A DNA stretch of 64,000 nucleotides, from contig JAZKLR010000221.1 in assembly GCA_037103525.1 (NCBI GenBank), positions 434,001-498,000 of the forward strand, given 5' to 3'. Below are positions 9,816 to 22,484 of this stretch, in pieces (within the stretch, counting starts at the first letter, position 1; each line of letters opens with the position of its first letter). Under the pieces are notes generated by a model. The model did not search any database and had not been told where the DNA came from. It was given only the letters and a program-made list of their open reading frames with translations. The stretch is from Ganaspis brasiliensis (Eukaryota > Arthropoda > Insecta > Hymenoptera > Figitidae). The translations under genes were made by a program, and so were the position numbers.

Positions 9816-11346
9816 CTAGCATATCTGTCAAGTCTAGAAGTGGAGTTTCTGAGTCAATTAAAATCACAAAGGGGGTAATGCAGGGCGAAGTGTTAAGCCC
9901 TTTATTGTTCATACTGTTTATTGCTGACCTAGAAAGATTTCTTAAAGAAAAAGGAATAAAGGGAGTTTCAATTGATCACTTAACGACAATCTTTCTCCTT
10001 GCTTACGCTGACGATATTGCTATCCCTGCAGATACACAGATTGAAATGAGAAGAATACTCAATTGCCTTAATGAATACTGTGAAATGAATGATCTTGAAA
10101 TTAACATACAAAAGACAAAAATCGTGATTTTTAGAAGAGGAGGTCATCACCATGATGATAATATTTCGCCGTTTATATACAGAGGCTGCGTTGTTGAAAT
10201 TTGTAAGTCTTATCAATATCTGGGGGTGACATTTACACAGTCTGCCCTGTTTTTAAAGGCTAGTGATCACTTTGTTAAAAAATCTACCTTAGCTGTGAAT
10301 TCCACAATATCACTGATTGCTAGTATGAAATTGCAATCCTTCGAGCCAGTTTTGAGACTTTTTAGGACTCTTGTAACCAGTGTTTTGCTGTTTTCGGCTC
10401 CGGTTTGGGGTTTGCGGTATCTTGACACGATTGAAAAGATACAAACAAATTTTTTTAAAAGAATATTTAATGTCCCGTGTAATACGGCTAGTTATGCAAT
10501 CAGACTGGAAACTGGTAGGAGTCACTTGTCCTGCGAGATTTTTAAGATGTCTCTGAATTTGGTGGAGAGAATTTTGAGTATGCCTGATGACCGATATCCT
10601 AAAAAGTGTTTCTTGAGACTGAGGGTTTTGGATGACCTAAAGGGGAGGTATGACCCTGATAATAGATTTAATTGGGCGACTCAAATGCGGGAGCTGTTTG
10701 TGAGGGTTGAGGCGGAGGAGGAATGGAAATCTCTTTCTCTAGAATCTCTGCGAAAGAATAAAGATAAATGGATTAATTGCTATATTCAAAAATACAGATT
10801 ACTTGATTTAAACAAAGCCCGAGTTTCTTCCTCGCTCTCTCTCTACCCTCACCTTACACCGTTCTTGCTTGAGGGTCTTCAAAGCTATCTCTGTTCGCCT
10901 AACATACCCCTCAGGCATAACATAATTATTGCTCAACTTAGACTAGTTAATATATACCAACCTACAGTTAGAATAGGTAAGAGGTCATTCAGGTTTACTC
11001 AGAGAAAAGTTTGTGACTTTTGTTTTCGGAAATTATATGGCAAGGAATTCTTCTATCATGTTCTAGTCGAATGCTCAAAATTTTATACTGCTCGCCAACG
11101 ATTAAGCTCAAATAATGATTTGGAAAAAATAAGGGATGACTGGATAAACTTACTCGGTAAACCCAATAGTGGAAATATCGGGGATATTGTGGCATTCATA
11201 ACTGAGATTATCAACCTGAACTGATGCGCTTATGTATTATGTATTTTAAACTTTTTTATGTTTTTTATATCTGTAATTTGTGTTAAAAAGCCAAATCTCC
11301 TTTGTACAAATCTGATGATTTAACAAATAAACTTATTATTATTATT
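9816..11346 (+). mobile_element. 5'-truncated non-LTR retrotransposon (LINE) with 14-bp target duplication
   Basis: AATAGGTCCCTCTT occurs immediately before (9802-9815) and after (11347-11360) the element, a textbook target-site duplication. The element starts inside the reverse transcriptase frame and ends in a short 3' UTR with an ATTATTATTATT tail. This pattern comes from incomplete target-primed reverse transcription. The exact duplication suggests a fairly recent insertion. Confidence 0.93.
9818..11224 (+). CDS. LINE reverse transcriptase, C-terminal part
   Basis: The open frame actually starts at the insertion edge. Codons from 9818 (SISVKSRSGVSESIKITKGV) run straight into the Met at 9878, so the Met is internal. 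Visible motifs are KGVMQGEVLSPLLF (RT motif 4/B), LLAYADDIAIP (catalytic YADD near residue 43 of the Met-initiated frame), INIQKTKIVIF and YQYLGVTF. A C-terminal CDFC..H..C cluster at about 11010-11075 is typical of LINE ORF2 tails. The endonuclease domain and the N-terminal half of RT are missing through 5' truncation, so the copy cannot move. It has no internal stop over about 470 codons. The clade is uncertain (Jockey/CR1 group likely); it clearly differs from the R1-type RT at 48-50 kb. Confidence 0.88.
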   Translation, partial: SISVKSRSGVSESIKITKGVMQGEVLSPLLFILFIADLERFLKEKGIKGVSIDHLTTIFLLAYADDIAIPADTQIEMRRILNCLNEYCEMNDLEINIQKTKIVIFRRGGHHHDDNISPFIYRGCVVEICKSYQYLGVTFTQSALFLKASDHFVKKSTLAVNSTISLIASMKLQSFEPVLRLFRTLVTSVLLFSAPVWGLRYLDTIEKIQTNFFKRIFNVPCNTASYAIRLETGRSHLSCEIFKMSLNLVERILSMPDDRYPKKCFLRLRVLDDLKGRYDPDNRFNWATQMRELFVRVEAEEEWKSLSLESLRKNKDKWINCYIQKYRLLDLNKARVSSSLSLYPHLTPFLLEGLQSYLCSPNIPLRHNIIIAQLRLVNIYQPTVRIGKRSFRFTQRKVCDFCFRKLYGKEFFYHVLVECSKFYTARQRLSSNNDLEKIRDDWINLLGKPNSGNIGDIVAFITEIINLN

Positions 11347-11360
11347 AATAGGTCCCTCTT

Positions 11361-12350
11361 ATTCTTTGTCTGTTACGGATCAATTTATTTTACTCCATAA
11401 ACAATTAAATCGATTTCATCAAATTTTTAAAATTTAGGTTATGTAAACACTTTGACTTAAAATCAATTTTGGCCACTCAATATTTACTACATATATTTAC
11501 AAATTTGTTAAAATTAGTTTACCTTGTACTAAATGTACAAGGTAAATAACACAACCTATATATATATATATATCTAAGGAAAGTGAAAATATCACTTATT
11601 GCTAAATGAAAATTTTACTTATTCATAAATTAAAAAATTGTACATTCATTAAAAAAAGTTATGTTTTACTTACAATTAGTCATATATTTATAGAGCAGTG
11701 AACCATCTCTCTTCGAACATCCACAAAAAGTAAGGTGCGCGATAAATTAAAATAAGTTTTGGAATCATGTTTTATTACATATATTTACCTTGCAATAACA
11801 GCCATACTTCGACGTACGTATTACTTTAGTAACAAATCATAATGACTAAACGAAAAAATTATTATATTTAACACGCGACAAAAATATTGAAGTATTTTTT
11901 TTAACAAATAAAAAAGTGCTTGTCCTTTTGCTTTCTAAATAAACTTGGTAATGAAAAGACCCTTTGAACTTTTAGTCTATGTATCATGACATGCTAACTG
12001 ACAAATAACCAGACCTATAAGTGAAAGAGATTCAAAATGTCGAGAAGTAATCTATATCACCTCATGATCTATCTCTCCTCGAATTACCCTATGACTATTT
12101 TTTAATTAATCAAGTTGTTTAGAAACAGGAATGTCTTTAATTATTTATAATTATAATTAAAGATGTAATTTTAAATTATTTTCTTTTTTTGAAATTTAAA
12201 ATTTTAAATGTATTAAATTTTAATCTTTAATTAAAGTCGAAATTACATTCTTAATGAGCTATACAAAAAGTAATGTTAACTGTAATATAGAAACTTATAT
12301 TTAAATTTCATGACAATATAACAATATATTTCATAATTTTATTAAACCTA
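11361..12350. other. AT-rich intergenic DNA with a short palindrome and (TA)n
   Basis: A small palindrome, TACCTTGTAC-taaat-GTACAAGGTA, lies near 11520-11546, followed by (TA)n at about 11557-11573. No coding signal is seen. Confidence 0.5.
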
Positions 12351-13365
12351 TTAAAAAATTTCTTTATAAACATAATTCTTAATATATTTTTCACTTCTTT
12401 GATTACCTAGATATAGTTTAACTGAATCAAAAGAGCGAACCCTTGACAATGATACATACAATTGACCCTGATTAATTACATATTTTCTTAAATCAATTGC
12501 AATTTTATGAAATGTCTGTCCTTAATATTTATTAATAGTAATAGCGAAGGCTAGTTTGATTGGAATTTGTCTTCTCTTGAATGTAAAAGGATAAAAATTC
12601 TCACAATATAATAATATACGATGTATAAATACAATATTCCCACACTTATCTCCGGTCAATATTTCAGCTTTAATTACATGATTTGGTAAATTTAACACCA
12701 ATAATCTTGTTCCGTTACATAAACATTTATTAACGCTAAGGTTTCTAATTAACATTACAACTGAATGTATTCTCAAATGTAATAAATGTGGTGGTAAACC
12801 AGATGGCGATAAAGTGTTTAAATATTCTGGTAAAATAACATCATGATTATTAACATTATCAGAATTATCTATACATTTAATACTTCTATATACTTTTTCT
12901 TTATCGTTATCTAATAACAATACATTTTGTTTGTTAGTGTTATTAACATTAATATTTCTAGGTGCCAAAATAGCATCAAATGACAATTCTTGAAATTTTT
13001 TCTCTTTAATCAAGTGTTCATACTTATTTCTTGCAATATCAACATTTCCTTTTTCAATAATTCTTTGTAGTAAATGAACACAATCTTTAACATCATTATT
13101 TGTACCATTTCCTATTTCTAACAGAAAATCTATAAACTCTGTTTCTTCTGGTAAAGCTCGCATGTTTTCAGATAATGTAAATATTAAAAATTTCTTTCTC
13201 AATTTACTCTTTTTAATAAACAAGTTTATAATTTAATATTTTGTACCTCTTTCTTTTATTGGTAAAACTTGTCTAAAATCACCTCCTAAAATGATTATTT
13301 TACCACCAAAAGGAGTATCGATTTGCATGATTTCTCTCAATGTTCTATCCCTTACGAAAGTATAT
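12351..13365 (-). pseudogene. Helitron Pif1-type helicase, C-terminal remnant
   Basis: Reading down the minus strand: RDRTLREIMQ-DTPFGGK, then IIILGGDFRQVLPI (helicase motif II/III region), a stop, a 233-codon open stretch with LSPSGLPPHLLHLR and VVMLIRNLSVNKCLCNGTRL, a TAA where INKSQGQTF is expected, then GQTFHKIAIDLRK, LYVSLSRVRSFDSVKLYLG and a terminal stop at 12351. These are the C-terminal motifs of the Pif1/RecD-like helicase fused to Rep in Helitrons, which unwinds DNA during rolling-circle transposition. The Walker A half and the Rep domain are absent. Two in-frame stops make it dead. It is closely related to 27033-27757 on the same strand. Confidence 0.88.
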
Positions 13366-13384
13366 GACATGAATTATATGTCAT

Positions 13385-13490
13385 ACATACGTGACGTTTT
13401 TTCGCGACGTCATGAAAATTACGTCAGAGAATTTATGTCACAGAAAAAATGTCATAGAAATAATGTCACAGGAAAAAAATGCATAGAATG
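13385..13490. repeat. Short tandem ATGTCACAGAAA/ACGTCA motifs
   Basis: Words of the form (A/C)GTCA followed by (C/T)AGAAA or TGAAA recur five or six times at about 15-18-base spacing. GACGTCATG is included. It could be a decayed minisatellite; a regulatory role is not shown. Confidence 0.5.
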
Positions 13491-14790
13491 ATGAAATCAA
13501 TTCTTATTTAAAGTGTGTGCCCTTTGCGGCAAACATTTTTTGAAAGCCATAAAAATATTTTTTCTATAATGATTTTTCTATAAAATAATTGTATTCAATA
13601 ATGATTTTTCTAATAATGATTTTTTGATTTAGAGAAGTTGAAAAACTTAAAAATTATATCATTCAAAAGTTTTGACTTTTATGAATTATTATTATTTTTT
13701 TTTTAGATTTAAAATATTTAATTTCATAATAACAAATAAATTTATACTTACTGTTTACATCATTAAAAATTGTTTTTTTTTCAAATTCTGCCATTTAATA
13801 ATAAAAAAAATTTAAAACCAAAAGCAACAACATTTTCAATAAATTTAATATTAACTGAATTACTGTTATGACATTTAAAAACCATCTCAAGTTCTTTAGC
13901 GCAGCTGCAAAAATACAATAGAAATTTACAGAGGGGGTATCAAATTCGTGTGAGTAAAAATGTATGTGACCAAAAAATAAGGATAAGTGCGACTTAACAG
14001 ACGGATACTTAAAGGACTTTGACTATACTTTAAAATTAAAGTTTGGAAACGTAAATTTTCTACAAAAAATAAAAAGTAATCTATTATTTGAATTGGGTCA
14101 GGCATATATAAATTAATAAAAAAAATCTTAAAAATCAAGGAGATTTTGGTGGTAACTACCGTGCTACAGAGGGTTAAAAAATAAAAATACTTTTACAGTT
14201 AAATAACAGTAATATGAAAATCAAATAACTTGAATGATTCATTTGAAAACCATCAAATTTAAATATAACTGTAATCTAGAAAATACCAAAATTGAATAAA
14301 AATGTAGAAGAGTGAATAACATTTTTTGCAATTATCGAAACTTATGATTGTTATCTATAAATTATCTAAAATTACAAAAATCTAATATAATAGAATTTAT
14401 AAATTTTATCAAATACAGAAGCAAAAACATAGGGGGTGAAAAGAGGAAGGAAATTATCAGAAATTAATAGAATTCATGGAGATTTTTCTTTTGTAACGAA
14501 ATTAATATGTATTGAATGTTTTAATTACTTAGGTTCCTCTAAGAGGAAGCAAATCTTAAGTGTACACAAAATGAACATAATTTTCAGCTATTTAAAGCCC
14601 TTTTGCATTTATTCAAGGAGACTTTCAAGTGATTACAGAAGTTACAAAAGAAAGTAGATTTCTGCAATAAAACATGAAACATTAACACCGTACGAATTAA
14701 AGTTTGTAATTATAAAGCTAAAATACTAAACCATAAAATAAATAATTATTATTAAAATTATGAAGATATATCCGATATTGCAATTATTTT
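13491..14790. other. AT-rich intergenic DNA; no gene recognised
   Basis: Several ORFs of 60-75 codons occur on both strands, but their translations are dominated by Ile, Asn, Lys and Phe as expected from AT-rich noise. No motif is supported. Confidence 0.55.
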
Positions 14791-16460
14791 CATCAATTTT
14801 AGTTATTTCTGCGATTTTTTTAATTATTATCTTTAATTAACAATTTTTAATTAATTTTGTAATTATTATTTTTTTTTAAACATATATTCTATTTTTCAGT
14901 TATTTAGCTCAAATATTATTGAATGTTTTCAATTTTTCATATTATTTAAATTATTTTCATTATAATTTAATTTTCTTTCTCAATCTTAAATTATTTTCAG
15001 CATATTCAATTTTATCATTTTTCAATTATTTTTCTCGATTGTTGATTATTATTCTCATTTTCTAGAATTATTTTCTAAGATTTTTAAGTATTTTTCTAAA
15101 AATTCAAACATTTTCTTCAATTTCTAAATATTTTCATTTGTTATCAGAATTTCACATTTTTTTTATTAATTATCGTAAATTTCAATTATTTTTAGCTTTC
15201 TTCCAGACTTTTCTCCAATTTTTAGTTTTTCTCATTTTATAAAATAAAAATCTAAAATTTTTTAAGTATTTTTCTCAAATTTCTATAATTATCTTCAATT
15301 TTCAATTATTTTTCTTTGTTTTCATAATTTCCAAAAAAATTTATTAATTATCGTAAATTTCAATTATTTTTAGCATTCTTCCAGTCTTTTCTCCTATTTT
15401 TAGTTATTTTCTTTTTTTAAATTGAATTCTAAGATCTTCATGTATTTTTTTTCGAATTTCAATTATTTTTTCTTTATTTATTTAAATAATTTAAATGTTT
15501 CATATTTCAATTCTTTTCGTCAAGTTGTAAAATTTAAAAACATTTTTCAATTATTTTCCAAAATTTATTTCGTTTAATTTTCAATTTTTTACAATTGTTT
15601 CGTAATGAAGAATATTTTTAACTTTTTATCAGACTTTACAATTATTTCATTATCCATATTATTTTCTTCAATTTTTAATTACTTTTGTTTTTTTCTTGTT
15701 CTTTTTCATAATTGCCAAAAAATTTTTACTTATTTCTCTTTAATTAAAATTTGTTCTGTTCAATTTTAAGTTATGTTTATTTTTTTTTTCTTTACTCTAA
15801 TTTTTAAATATTTTCGTTTATTTCAATGAATTTCTAAAAGTTTTAAGCATTTTTCTCAAATTTTGTTTATCTTTCTTTTATTTAAAATACTTTATGTAAT
15901 TTGTTTAATTATTTTCCTCAATTTTAATTATTTTTTTAAATTTTAATTTATTTATCTCAATTTTTAACCATGTTTTTCAATTTTCAATTATTTTCTCTAA
16001 TTTTTCATTATTCAATTTTGTTTTATTTATTTTATTTATTTATTTATTTATTTACCACAAAACACCCGCAGTCCAAGAGGACCATATAAGGGTAACTACA
16101 TATTTATCATACAAAATAACAGCTATTAATTTATTTTTAAGATTCTGAAGAATTTTTCTCAAATTTAAATTATTTTCTTTATGTTTAAAACGTTTTTATG
16201 ATTGTTTAAAGTACTTTCCTCAATTTTTAATTAATTTCATTTTTTTTTAATTTGCAAAATTTGCAATCATTTTGTTTAATTTCAATTATTTTTTGCAATT
16301 TTTTTAATTCTAAAATATTATAAATTTTGTCCTAAATAAATATTTATTTTATTTATGTTAATTGATTTTTAAATATTATATTTAAAATATTTATTTCTTC
16401 TTATTAGATAAATATTATTTACCGATTTGTTATATTTATTATTGTATTTTATAATTTCTA
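14790..16460. repeat. T-rich low-complexity tract (TTTTCAATTATTTT words)
   Basis: About 1.6 kb on the + strand is built of variants of TTTTCAATTATTTT, TCTCAATTTTTAATTATTTT and TTTCTAAGATTTTTAAG with little G. The strand asymmetry (T and A separated, very few G) is marked. A (TTTA)n run with an adjacent unique-looking block at 16020-16110 may be the tail of an inserted LINE or SINE on the minus strand. Confidence 0.7.
16020..16110 (-). repeat. Possible LINE/SINE 3' tail with (TAAA)n
   Basis: On the minus strand a non-AT block containing GGTCCTCTTGGACTGCGGG leads into GTGGTAAATAAATAAATAAA. The style is a retroposon 3' end with a microsatellite tail. No coding part remains and no target duplication was found. 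Confidence 0.35.
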
Positions 16461-16479
16461 AAATGTATGAAAAATTATT

Positions 16480-16509
16480 CGCGCGCTGGCGCGCGTTTTA
16501 TTTTGCTAG
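16480..16509 (+). mobile_element. Putative Helitron 3' terminus (hairpin + CTAG)
   Basis: CGCGCGCTGGCGCGCG (16480-16495) folds into a GC hairpin. It is followed by TTTTATTTTG and CTAG (16506-16509), then T. This is the + strand version of the termini at 4523, 8488 and 40928. The T-rich tract before it could be the body of a non-autonomous element. Confidence 0.65.
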
Positions 16510-17283
16510 TATGAAAATAAATACATTGAAATATGGCAGGTGTCCATCTTCGAGTACATGACATCATTTTTTGAGCCCCAGTAAAAATTTTTGTACAAAC
16601 ATAATATTAGTAAAATCATATTAGATAATTATTATACGATAAATAAATAATATTATAACCTTAAGTACTTATTCTAAATCACAAATTTAAATAACGATAC
16701 CAACTTAAGGAAAAACTGCAACAAAACTTTTTTAGACGAAAAATCAGGTAGGATGTGTAGAACAAAACAACTATTTTTTTCTTCAAATGCGCATAAAAAT
16801 CTTCGTCTATATAAACAACAAGAATGATAGAAAACACAAGGCGCTGTCACCTAGAACAAAAATTTTATACGAAATGTCCATCTTGGCGCCCTGTCCATCT
16901 TGGGGCCCTCTCCTCTACATTTACAAAATAAACAACCTAGAAGGTTACGTTTGACATGTAAACAAACCTACTTCATTTTATAAGATTAACACTTACCTTA
17001 TAATTTTACTCTAAAATAAACTTCGGACATGGCAATCACCTATGCATATGTGCATATATGTATATGCGTTGGTGCATCTAATTACTCTAAACGATATTGA
17101 CATCTCACATGCAAAGGTTTGCACATAGGCGGCTCATAATAACAATCTGCATTTCGTCTCTTTCAATTTCGGGGATAAAGGAAATAGAACAAACCAATCA
17201 GAACTTGCTTTCCAATATGAGCAATTATCTGATTGGTCTATTCTGGTCGATTTTTCTTAACCCCCTGAACCTACGCCTTTGAG
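16510..17283. other. Intergenic DNA; no gene recognised
   Basis: Slightly less AT-rich than its neighbours. A GCCCTGTCCATCTTGGGGCC-like stretch near 16890-16910 and a TGCATATGTGCATATATGTATATG run near 17040-17065 stand out, but I cannot assign them. Confidence 0.4.
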
Positions 17284-17456
17284 CGTCTACAGAAATGTCT
17301 AGTGTCTCTTTCCATCTTTAAGCTACTTAATGCATTTGTCTCTTTTCCTGTAGACGTAGTGTCTACAGAAATGTCTTGTGTCTCTCTCAATCTTTAACCT
17401 ACCTAATGCATTTGTCTCTCTCGCTTGCACAGCGTCTACAGAAAACAGCTAAGTAA
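17284..17456. repeat. Two tandem copies of an ~86-bp unit
   Basis: GTCTACAGAAATGTCT(A/T)GTG starts both units (near 17286 and 17369). Both continue with TCTCT..ATCTTTAA, CTA(C/G)..TAATGCATTTGTCTCT and a GTAGACG or CACAGCG end. A third GTCTACAGAAAA follows at 17440. Confidence 0.75.
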
Positions 17457-19899
17457 TTTCTTATATAGGATTACTAAAATATGTCTACATCCATTTTTAA
17501 TTGTATAATAATTATTAAAATTAGAAAGAAAAACCATTTATTCCACAAATTTTCCAAAAGTGAAAAAATTATAGTATTTCATGAAATCCGAAAAGTTAAA
17601 AAGTCACCGTTTTTTTTATAATTATTGAAAAAAGAATTCTTCTTTCTTTTCTATCAAACAGTTTTCAGTTACTTAAAGTATACTGTAACAAAATTTGTAT
17701 TTACATAACAAAACAAAGTTCGTTTAATAAATTCTTGAATTTATAATTTTATTAGTTAATTAGTTATCAAATTTCAGTAAAAAATAGGAATAATAAACTG
17801 TTTATCATTTTTTAGACAAAATACAATAATTCAATATTGAAACAATTATTATACAATGACCAGAAATTTCAAATTCATTTTGGCATATAATTAAAGAAAT
17901 AAGAGATAAAGAAAAATGTCTCAAACCTAATTTATGAGGAATGTAATAAGTAAATAATAATTAAATTAATAATGTCCATTTTGCTTATATAACTCTTTGA
18001 ACTGAGGGTTCTTTTGAACAGTAGAAATATATATTTCATATAACTTTAAAAAAAAGAGAGTTTCTATTTTTTTTTAACTATAATAATGTATAATTTAAAC
18101 TACAATTTAAATCACAGTGAAGTAATTTGTAACACTAATGATCATTAACAATAATGATTTTATAAAAATAGAATTAATTTTCAGAAAGTGATCTATAAAT
18201 GCTAGAAATGTAAAATTCATTGTTTTCATAACCTCCACAATTGTTTTTTTTCTCATAATTATCCGAAATTCAATGTTACAATAAATTTTTATATAAAGTA
18301 CTGAAGAATGTATATGATATAAGAATTGCAATAGTTGAATTGATTTAATTTGTTACGAAATTAAATTATAAAAAATAGTATTTATGTTCAACAAGATATG
18401 CAAATGTTTATTGTGCAAAAATGGAATTTGAGAATCTAAAAATACGGAAATTACAACTGCCTGTGTACACATAAATGAAAAGGAATGAGATAAAGCATGT
18501 TATCATTAGTCATTGAAGGCTGTAAACATTAATGACCTTCATGAGGATATTCTATAATAATAGTACATGATACTTAGTAAGTATATTCATATTTTATAGA
18601 AATAATGACAATATTATTTTAAGATTTAAAAATTTACAATACAAATGTCTCTTTACATCCATTCAAGCATATAGTGTACCTAATAATAAGATAAACGTAT
18701 TCTCTATGAAAAAATAAATATTACGCTATGGAATTATAATACAGATGAAATACGTCATGAATAAAATTTTAATAAATTAATGAATAGAAAGTGTAATGAA
18801 ATATAAATACCTACTTTCCTGAATCTGGTGCAAAAGATGAAAGAAGTAGCAGTAGCAAAAGACACACACTTTAGTCACAGTAAGGAAATGAATGTAATTC
18901 ATGCACTATAATCGACTGGTTAACGTAGTTGCGTTTCCCTAAATGTAATTATGGACTTTTATCACTTGAACTCGATGAGGGGAAACGATATACCTTTACT
19001 ACGCTATAAGTTATAACCCAAAAGAAATGCTCGGTATTCCGAAGGAAGTAAGTTAGAAAAATTGGGAGTACAACAATTCCCCTTACACCCTTTAAGTGAT
19101 TCTTGCCCCTGATTCTTCTATTTGAAAGTACCGACGGACGTGGCATGAAAAAGGAGATAGAATTGCTTGAAAAAAAAGATAATGTAAAATATTCACTACA
19201 TTATTAACAAGGTTGCCAAGTGAAACATATTATTCATTCCACAATTCAAAATTTACTTATCACAATTAATGAAATAATATTTATAAATTAATTAAATACA
19301 GAACTGGTAAAAAATCTTGAATTCTATGTAATTTTTCCACATTTAAATTCCAAGAGAATACTTCTTATGGAAATTAATATGTTAATCTTCATTCGTCAGA
19401 AATGGGTCACTAAATGTTATTAGTGAAAAAGTTTATAGTACAGTAAAGTAAAATAAAAAAATATAACAAGAATTGACAGTGAAAGAAATCTTTTCTTTCT
19501 TAACAATATTTCTTTCGGACAATGAAATGAGTTACAACAGTTTAACGCAAAAAAATGTAAAATAAACATTTTTATTTGTTATTATTTTCACAGTTTTTTG
19601 AAAGTATCACTTTGCAATGTTTTATATGAAAAACAATTTTGATACGCTATATGCTATCAATTTTATACTTTTATGAAAACTGTGTTACAGTGACATAATA
19701 GTTAGATAAAAGAATAGTGATACAGGATTATTATTACTTAGTTTTTAGGATTATTTTCTTTTAAGTACGAAAGAGAATACTGCAGACGTTTTAATGTAAT
19801 TATCAACTTCTTATAGAGTTCATCTATCCTGTTGGAAATATAAAATCGAGAAATAGGCAAACATTGTAATCAAAGGTTAAAAATGTAGAAACTTCTTTA
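17457..19899. other. AT-rich intergenic DNA; no gene supported
   Basis: No protein motif or clear repeat is seen. A Leu-rich minus-strand stretch near 18820-18870 (CLLLLLLLSSFAPDSGK) resembles a signal peptide but has no start codon and ends in a stop. I do not call it a gene. Confidence 0.5.
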
Positions 19900-20518
19900 C
19901 AGTTTTATCCAGCAGATTTTGCCCACCCTTCAGAATTTTTGTATTTACAAAAATTTTTATATTCTGTTAACCAATAAAGATAAAGCAAAAAATGAGGACT
20001 TTTTTTAAAGCTTATATTTTTTACTTTTAAGATACAGGGCCGTTTCGAGAGGAAATGAAAAAATTATGAAATTCTAATGAAAATTGTAGAAAAAGGAGGG
20101 GGTTGAAGATTCTGGTCAAAAACAAAGAAAAAGAAGATTTATTTTATTTCGTGTATTTAAAGTGCACATATTAAGCTTTATTTCAAAAAAAAAAAAAATG
20201 TCTTGTTTAAAAAAAAGTAAAAAAAATTATTTTTGGAAAAAGTAGGTTAAATTTTGAAAATTTAAAAAGTCTTTTCACACTATTGAAAAGAGGAAAAAAA
20301 AACCTTTCGAAAACATACAGGTCAAATTTTTGTTCACCCTGTTGCATAATAGTTATGATTTTTCAAAAAATCCCCTCTTCACACTTGACCAGAATTTTCA
20401 ACCCCCTCCCCCTTCTATATTTTTTATTAGAATTTCATAATAATTGCGTGGTTTAAGTGCTGTCATACAATACTACATTTTGTGCAAATATTAGCCATTT
20501 TCTTTTTTTCGATTAGTA

Positions 20519-22484
20519 GGGGAGACCGAAGTGAGTTAAAACAGAGGCGAGTTAAAACAGTGTCGATTTCTCGAAAGCAATGACCTTTTGGAAAATTTGA
20601 GAAACGTGAATTTATTACTTTTTTGATTCACTACTTGATCAAAATTTAGTTGACCGGATGAGAAAAATTTTTGGGGTATATTTGACGTATGTCCAAAAAA
20701 AATGCCAAAAGTAAGTTTCTGACCGATATTTTGATGCTATATTATTCGACACTTATAAGGTTGTTGTTGTTCTAATATTTATTTTTTAAACTGTTGGATA
20801 ATTAAGTTTCATGGAATGATATTGTTTTTTTGTGTCAGTCTCGAAATTTACGATAAAAGACCATTATTTGAACCGATGCACAATTTTACGCACCGAGGCG
20901 AGTTGAAACAGTCTGTTTCAACTCGCCTCGGTATACGCAAAATTGATCTTTAATCGAATAGTGACTGTTTAATTGTTTGCTAAAGTATATTTTTATATAT
21001 TATAGCTTTAAAAGCATTAAAAATTTTCCAAATTTTCGTGTAAAATAACTTTTATATTGTCGAAAGTTACAAAAATATTAAACTTTTCGCTACCGGATGG
21101 ACGACACCCCGGATAGACACGAGAATATTTGAATTGTAATATCTTCTAAATTGAGTTAATCTAATTTCAATTTTAAGTCACTGAACAAATTTTTATTTAA
21201 TTTTAAAAAATTAAAGAAAAAAAGTTTTTTTTCACGCTTCTTCTTGTTTATATAAGATAACATTTGTAAATGTATGTACGTGCTAAGGTAACTCGAAGCA
21301 TTTTAAATGTTTTATGACATGTACATATACATTGTAAAATACAGATTAAAATCATCGAAGTTTTTGATCTGTATCAACAAGTATTATATTTTTAAAAAAA
21401 TTACGTTGAATTTACATTTGTTTAAACAAATTATTTTTGTATTTACTAACTTCCTACACACTAAACCTAGAAAAATGCAGTTTTTTTCTAAATTTTGCAA
21501 TTAACCGAACGTTATACAATGTTGGATAAAGAATACAACTGATGTTATTATTTAAACAACTTATAAACAAATTTTTATTGTTATATATAATCTTCCGTAG
21601 TTATAAGAAGTTTGGTAAATTGCAAAATTTGAGAAAACCTGCATCTTTCTAAATGTACTAAGTAAAAAAAAGTTTTTAAATAACAATAATTTGTTTAAAA
21701 CTTGTTTAAATAACAATTTTATTTGTATAAGAAAATTGTATAATGTTTAGTTAGTTGCAAAATTACAAAAAAAACTGCATCTTTCTAGGCGCACTGAATA
21801 AAAATTTGTCAGATAACAATAATAATTTGTTTAAAAAGATTGTTTAAATAATAATTTTATTTGTTATCTTTAACTGTTATTGTGTAATGTTAAATGATCT
21901 GCAAAATTGAAAAAAAACTGCATCTCTCTAGGAGCACTGCATAAAAAATTGGTAAATAACAATAATAATTTGTTTAAACAACTTTTTATTTATTTTGAGA
22001 ACTATTTTAATTCAATATTTTAAATAATTTAATGATTTAGTACAGAGTAATGCTTAAAACTTCACAAGTTTTTTGAAGTCTGATACTCACACTGTTATTA
22101 GCTTTGGAAATGTTATAAATTTGCAATAATAAATAGTTTAAACAATTACAAAATTCATCGTAATAAATAAAATTTCTTTACTAACTAATAGAATTATTTA
22201 AATTAAATTTTTTTTTTAAAATCCTCAAATTCACAACTGTTTCAACAGACCTCAGCTTGTGTATCAACTCACCTCGGTACTAGGTGAGTTGAAACGCGGT
22301 AGAAACTGTTTTAGATTTTGCAATTTTTTTATAGACCCTTATAACTTTTCAACTTTTTTATTTTTGATTTACATACTACATAAAAACAGCTATCTTAAAT
22401 TATAAAGCTAAATAAAATAAGACTATTTTTGGCTGAGTTATACGCGATAATGTAAAAATCGTTTCAACTCACCTTGGTCTCCCC
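20519..22484. mobile_element. TIR element GGGGAGACC..GGTCTCCCC with repeated subterminal motifs
   Basis: The left end GGGGAGACCGAAGTGAGTT and the right end AACTCACCTTGGTCTCCCC are inverted copies, with TA on each side (20517-20518, 22485-22486). The motif GAGG(C/T)GAGTTGAAACAG recurs inside: at 20546, as a head-to-head pair at 20895-20935, again at 22262-22300, and at the right end. Such repeats usually bind the cognate transposase. No transposase is encoded. A diverged tandem array fills 21440-21990. Confidence 0.85.
21440..21990. repeat. Diverged ~130-150-bp tandem repeats inside the TIR element
   Basis: Three to four units share ACTGCATCTTTCTAGG(C/A)GCA, then AAAAATTTGTCAAATAACAA, TAATTTGTTTAAACAA and TTGCAAAATTGAAAAAA. 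The first unit, near 21450, is the most diverged. Confidence 0.7.

Noticed and set aside
14790..16460. Possible coding or regulatory meaning of the T-rich tract
   Set aside because: Only low-complexity words with strand bias; no stable ORF, splice pattern or palindrome.
18800..18880. Leu-rich minus-strand segment resembling a signal peptide
   Set aside because: No start codon in frame, a stop directly after it, and no downstream coding exon.
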